A stretch of DNA of 64,000 nt from Sphingomonas gei (GTDB lineage Bacteria; Pseudomonadota; Alphaproteobacteria; Sphingomonadales; Sphingomonadaceae), in the NCBI RefSeq assembly GCF_004792685.1, contig NZ_SRXT01000005.1:186001-250000 (forward strand), read 5' to 3'. A model generated the notes under the pieces. It searched no databases. It saw only the letters and a program-made list of their open reading frames with translations, and was not told the DNA's origin. Each line of letters opens with the position of its first letter. Within the stretch, counting starts at the first letter, position 1. A program made the translations under genes and the position numbers. Of the stretch, positions 62,828-64,000 are shown piece after piece.

Positions 62828-64000
62828 TTACCCCACGCTCAGCTTCAGCGCGCCATCGCCTTCGTCGATGTGCACCGTCGATCCGTCCTTGACGTCGCCG
62901 CGCAGGATCAGGTCGGCCAGCGGATCCTGCAGATAGCGCTGCACCGCGCGCTTGAGCGGGCGTGCACCGTAGACCGGATCATAGCCGACCCGACCCAGCC
63001 AGCCGCGCGCGGCGTCGCTCAGGTCGAGCTTGATCTTGCGGTCGGCGAGCAGCTTGCTCACCCGGCCGACCTGGATGTCGACGATCGGCGCCATGTGGTC
63101 CGCCGCGAGCCGGTGGAACAGGATGATCTCGTCGAGCCGGTTGAGGAATTCGGGGCGGAAATGCCCGCGGACGATCTCCATCACCTGCGGCTCGACATCC
63201 TCGACCCTCTGCCCGTCGGCGAGATTGGTCAGGAATTGCGAACCGAGGTTCGAGGTGAGGATCACGATCGTGTTCGAAAAGTCGACCGTGCGGCCCTGGC
63301 CATCGGTGAGCCGGCCGTCGTCGAGCACCTGCAGCAGGACGTTGAACACGTCGGCATGCGCCTTCTCGACTTCGTCGAACAATACGACCTGATAGGGGCG
63401 CCGGCGGACCGCTTCGGTCAGCACGCCGCCTTCCTCATAGCCGACATAGCCGGGAGGGGCGCCGAGCAGCCGCGAAACCGAATGCTTCTCCATGAACTCG
63501 CTCATGTCGATGCGGACCATCGCATTGCTGTCGTCGAACAGGAATTCGGCGAGCGCCTTGGTCAGCTCGGTCTTGCCGACGCCGGTCGGTCCGAGGAACA
63601 GGAACGAGCCGAGCGGGCGATTGGGATCCTGCAGCCCGGCGCGCGACCGCCGCACTGCGGTCGCCACCGCCTTCACCGCCTCTGCCTGGCCGATCACGCG
63701 CTTGCCGAGCGCTTCCTCCATGTGGAGCAATTTCTCGCGCTCGCCTTCGAGCATCCGTTCCATCGGGATGCCGGTCCAGCGCGCCACCACTGCGGCGATG
63801 TCGTCGGCAGTGACTTCCTCGCGCAGCATGGCGTTGCCGGTCTGCTGCTCGGCCTCGGCCAATTGCTTGGTCAGCGCCGGGATCGTGCCGTAATTGAGCT
63901 CGGCCATCTTGCCGAGATCGCCGGCGCGCTGCGCCTGGTCGAGTTCGAGCCTGGCGGCATCGAGCTGTTCCTTGAGCTTGGATTCGGCGTTGATCTTGTC
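62828..64000 (-). CDS. clpB: ATP-dependent chaperone ClpB (5' part beyond window)
   Basis: Disaggregase that works with DnaK. The reverse strand encodes the C-terminal 390 residues: end of the coiled-coil M domain ([20 protein letters not shown]), linker [17 protein letters not shown], second AAA+ domain with Walker [21 protein letters not shown], Walker [12 protein letters not shown], sensor [26 protein letters not shown] and the C-terminal [18 protein letters not shown]. The rest lies past 64000. Confidence 0.95.
   Translation of the reverse strand, partial: DKINAESKLKEQLDAARLELDQAQRAGDLGKMAELNYGTIPALTKQLAEAEQQTGNAMLREEVTADDIAAVVARWTGIPMERMLEGEREKLLHMEEALGKRVIGQAEAVKAVATAVRRSRAGLQDPNRPLGSFLFLGPTGVGKTELTKALAEFLFDDSNAMVRIDMSEFMEKHSVSRLLGAPPGYVGYEEGGVLTEAVRRRPYQVVLFDEVEKAHADVFNVLLQVLDDGRLTDGQGRTVDFSNTIVILTSNLGSQFLTNLADGQRVEDVEPQVMEIVRGHFRPEFLNRLDEIILFHRLAADHMAPIVDIQVGRVSKLLADRKIKLDLSDAARGWLGRVGYDPVYGARPLKRAVQRYLQDPLADLILRGDVKDGSTVHIDEGDGALKLSVG

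Overview
The window is high-GC (about two-thirds G+C by eye) chromosomal DNA of an alphaproteobacterium, most likely a Sphingomonas-type member of the Sphingomonadales. Pointers are the two TonB-dependent receptors, an SspB-type ClpXP adaptor, an ATP12-like chaperone gene, a DUF2093 gene, a his cluster in the order hisB-yciI-hisH-hisA-hisF-hisE, GTG and TTG starts, many ATGA-type gene overlaps, and several families of dispersed palindromic repeats between genes. No rRNA or tRNA gene, CRISPR array, transposase or integrase was recognised.

Layout. 1-5100: 3' part of lgt (reverse), a Tat-exported molybdopterin oxidoreductase subunit overlapping hemH, and a PhaB-type reductase. 5100-12900: an orphan terminator and possible small RNA, an esterase/phytase-like protein, rpmB, two small membrane proteins (one Pmp3/YqaE type), tadA, an OmpA-family lipoprotein, a CorC/HlyC-type protein, an HhH protein, an amino acid permease and a HIT protein. 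12980-16730: reverse-strand histidine cluster. 16831-19994: sspB, fumC, two related small proteins, gmk. 19995-22122: an AT-richer, repeat-flanked insertion carrying one unfamiliar gene whose C-terminus looks like an Apea-type HEPN domain; this is the clearest accessory region. 22123-28675: reverse-strand housekeeping genes (ATP12 chaperone, HAD phosphatase, RluC-type synthase, crcB, lipoproteins, manA). 28837-34331: bamD, recN, a small periplasmic protein and an OmpR/EnvZ-like two-component pair. 34408-37929: an apparent operon of a Tat-exported Gfo/Idh/MocA oxidoreductase, a 12-codon coupled ORF, a GntP permease and a Tat-exported SMP-30/gluconolactonase, readable as a periplasmic sugar-oxidation and uptake module. 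38107-46377: NUDIX, extensin-like, CHAP, exported MsrB, a CYP153-like P450, an ABC exporter pair and queG. 46471-56684: EI24 protein, PfkB-family (adenosine) kinase, HD-GYP protein, an ArsR-family repressor with membrane partner, a siderophore-type receptor, purD and xseA with overlapping start codons, DUF2093 and an M23 peptidase. 56950-62647: a 1074-residue TonB receptor with an unusual leader, a TPR-sulfotransferase and a small secreted cysteine-containing protein. 62828-64000: 3' part of clpB (reverse).

Most of the window is ordinary core genome. The points worth a second look are the HEPN-like insertion next to gmk and the partial gmk-like copy beside it, the candidate small RNA near 5.2 kb, palindromic repeats that have become coding sequence at the ends of hisA and queG, the sugar-oxidation operon with its coupled mini-ORF, and the receptor/sulfotransferase/small-protein group. 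All product names rest on reading the translated sequence; no database search was possible.
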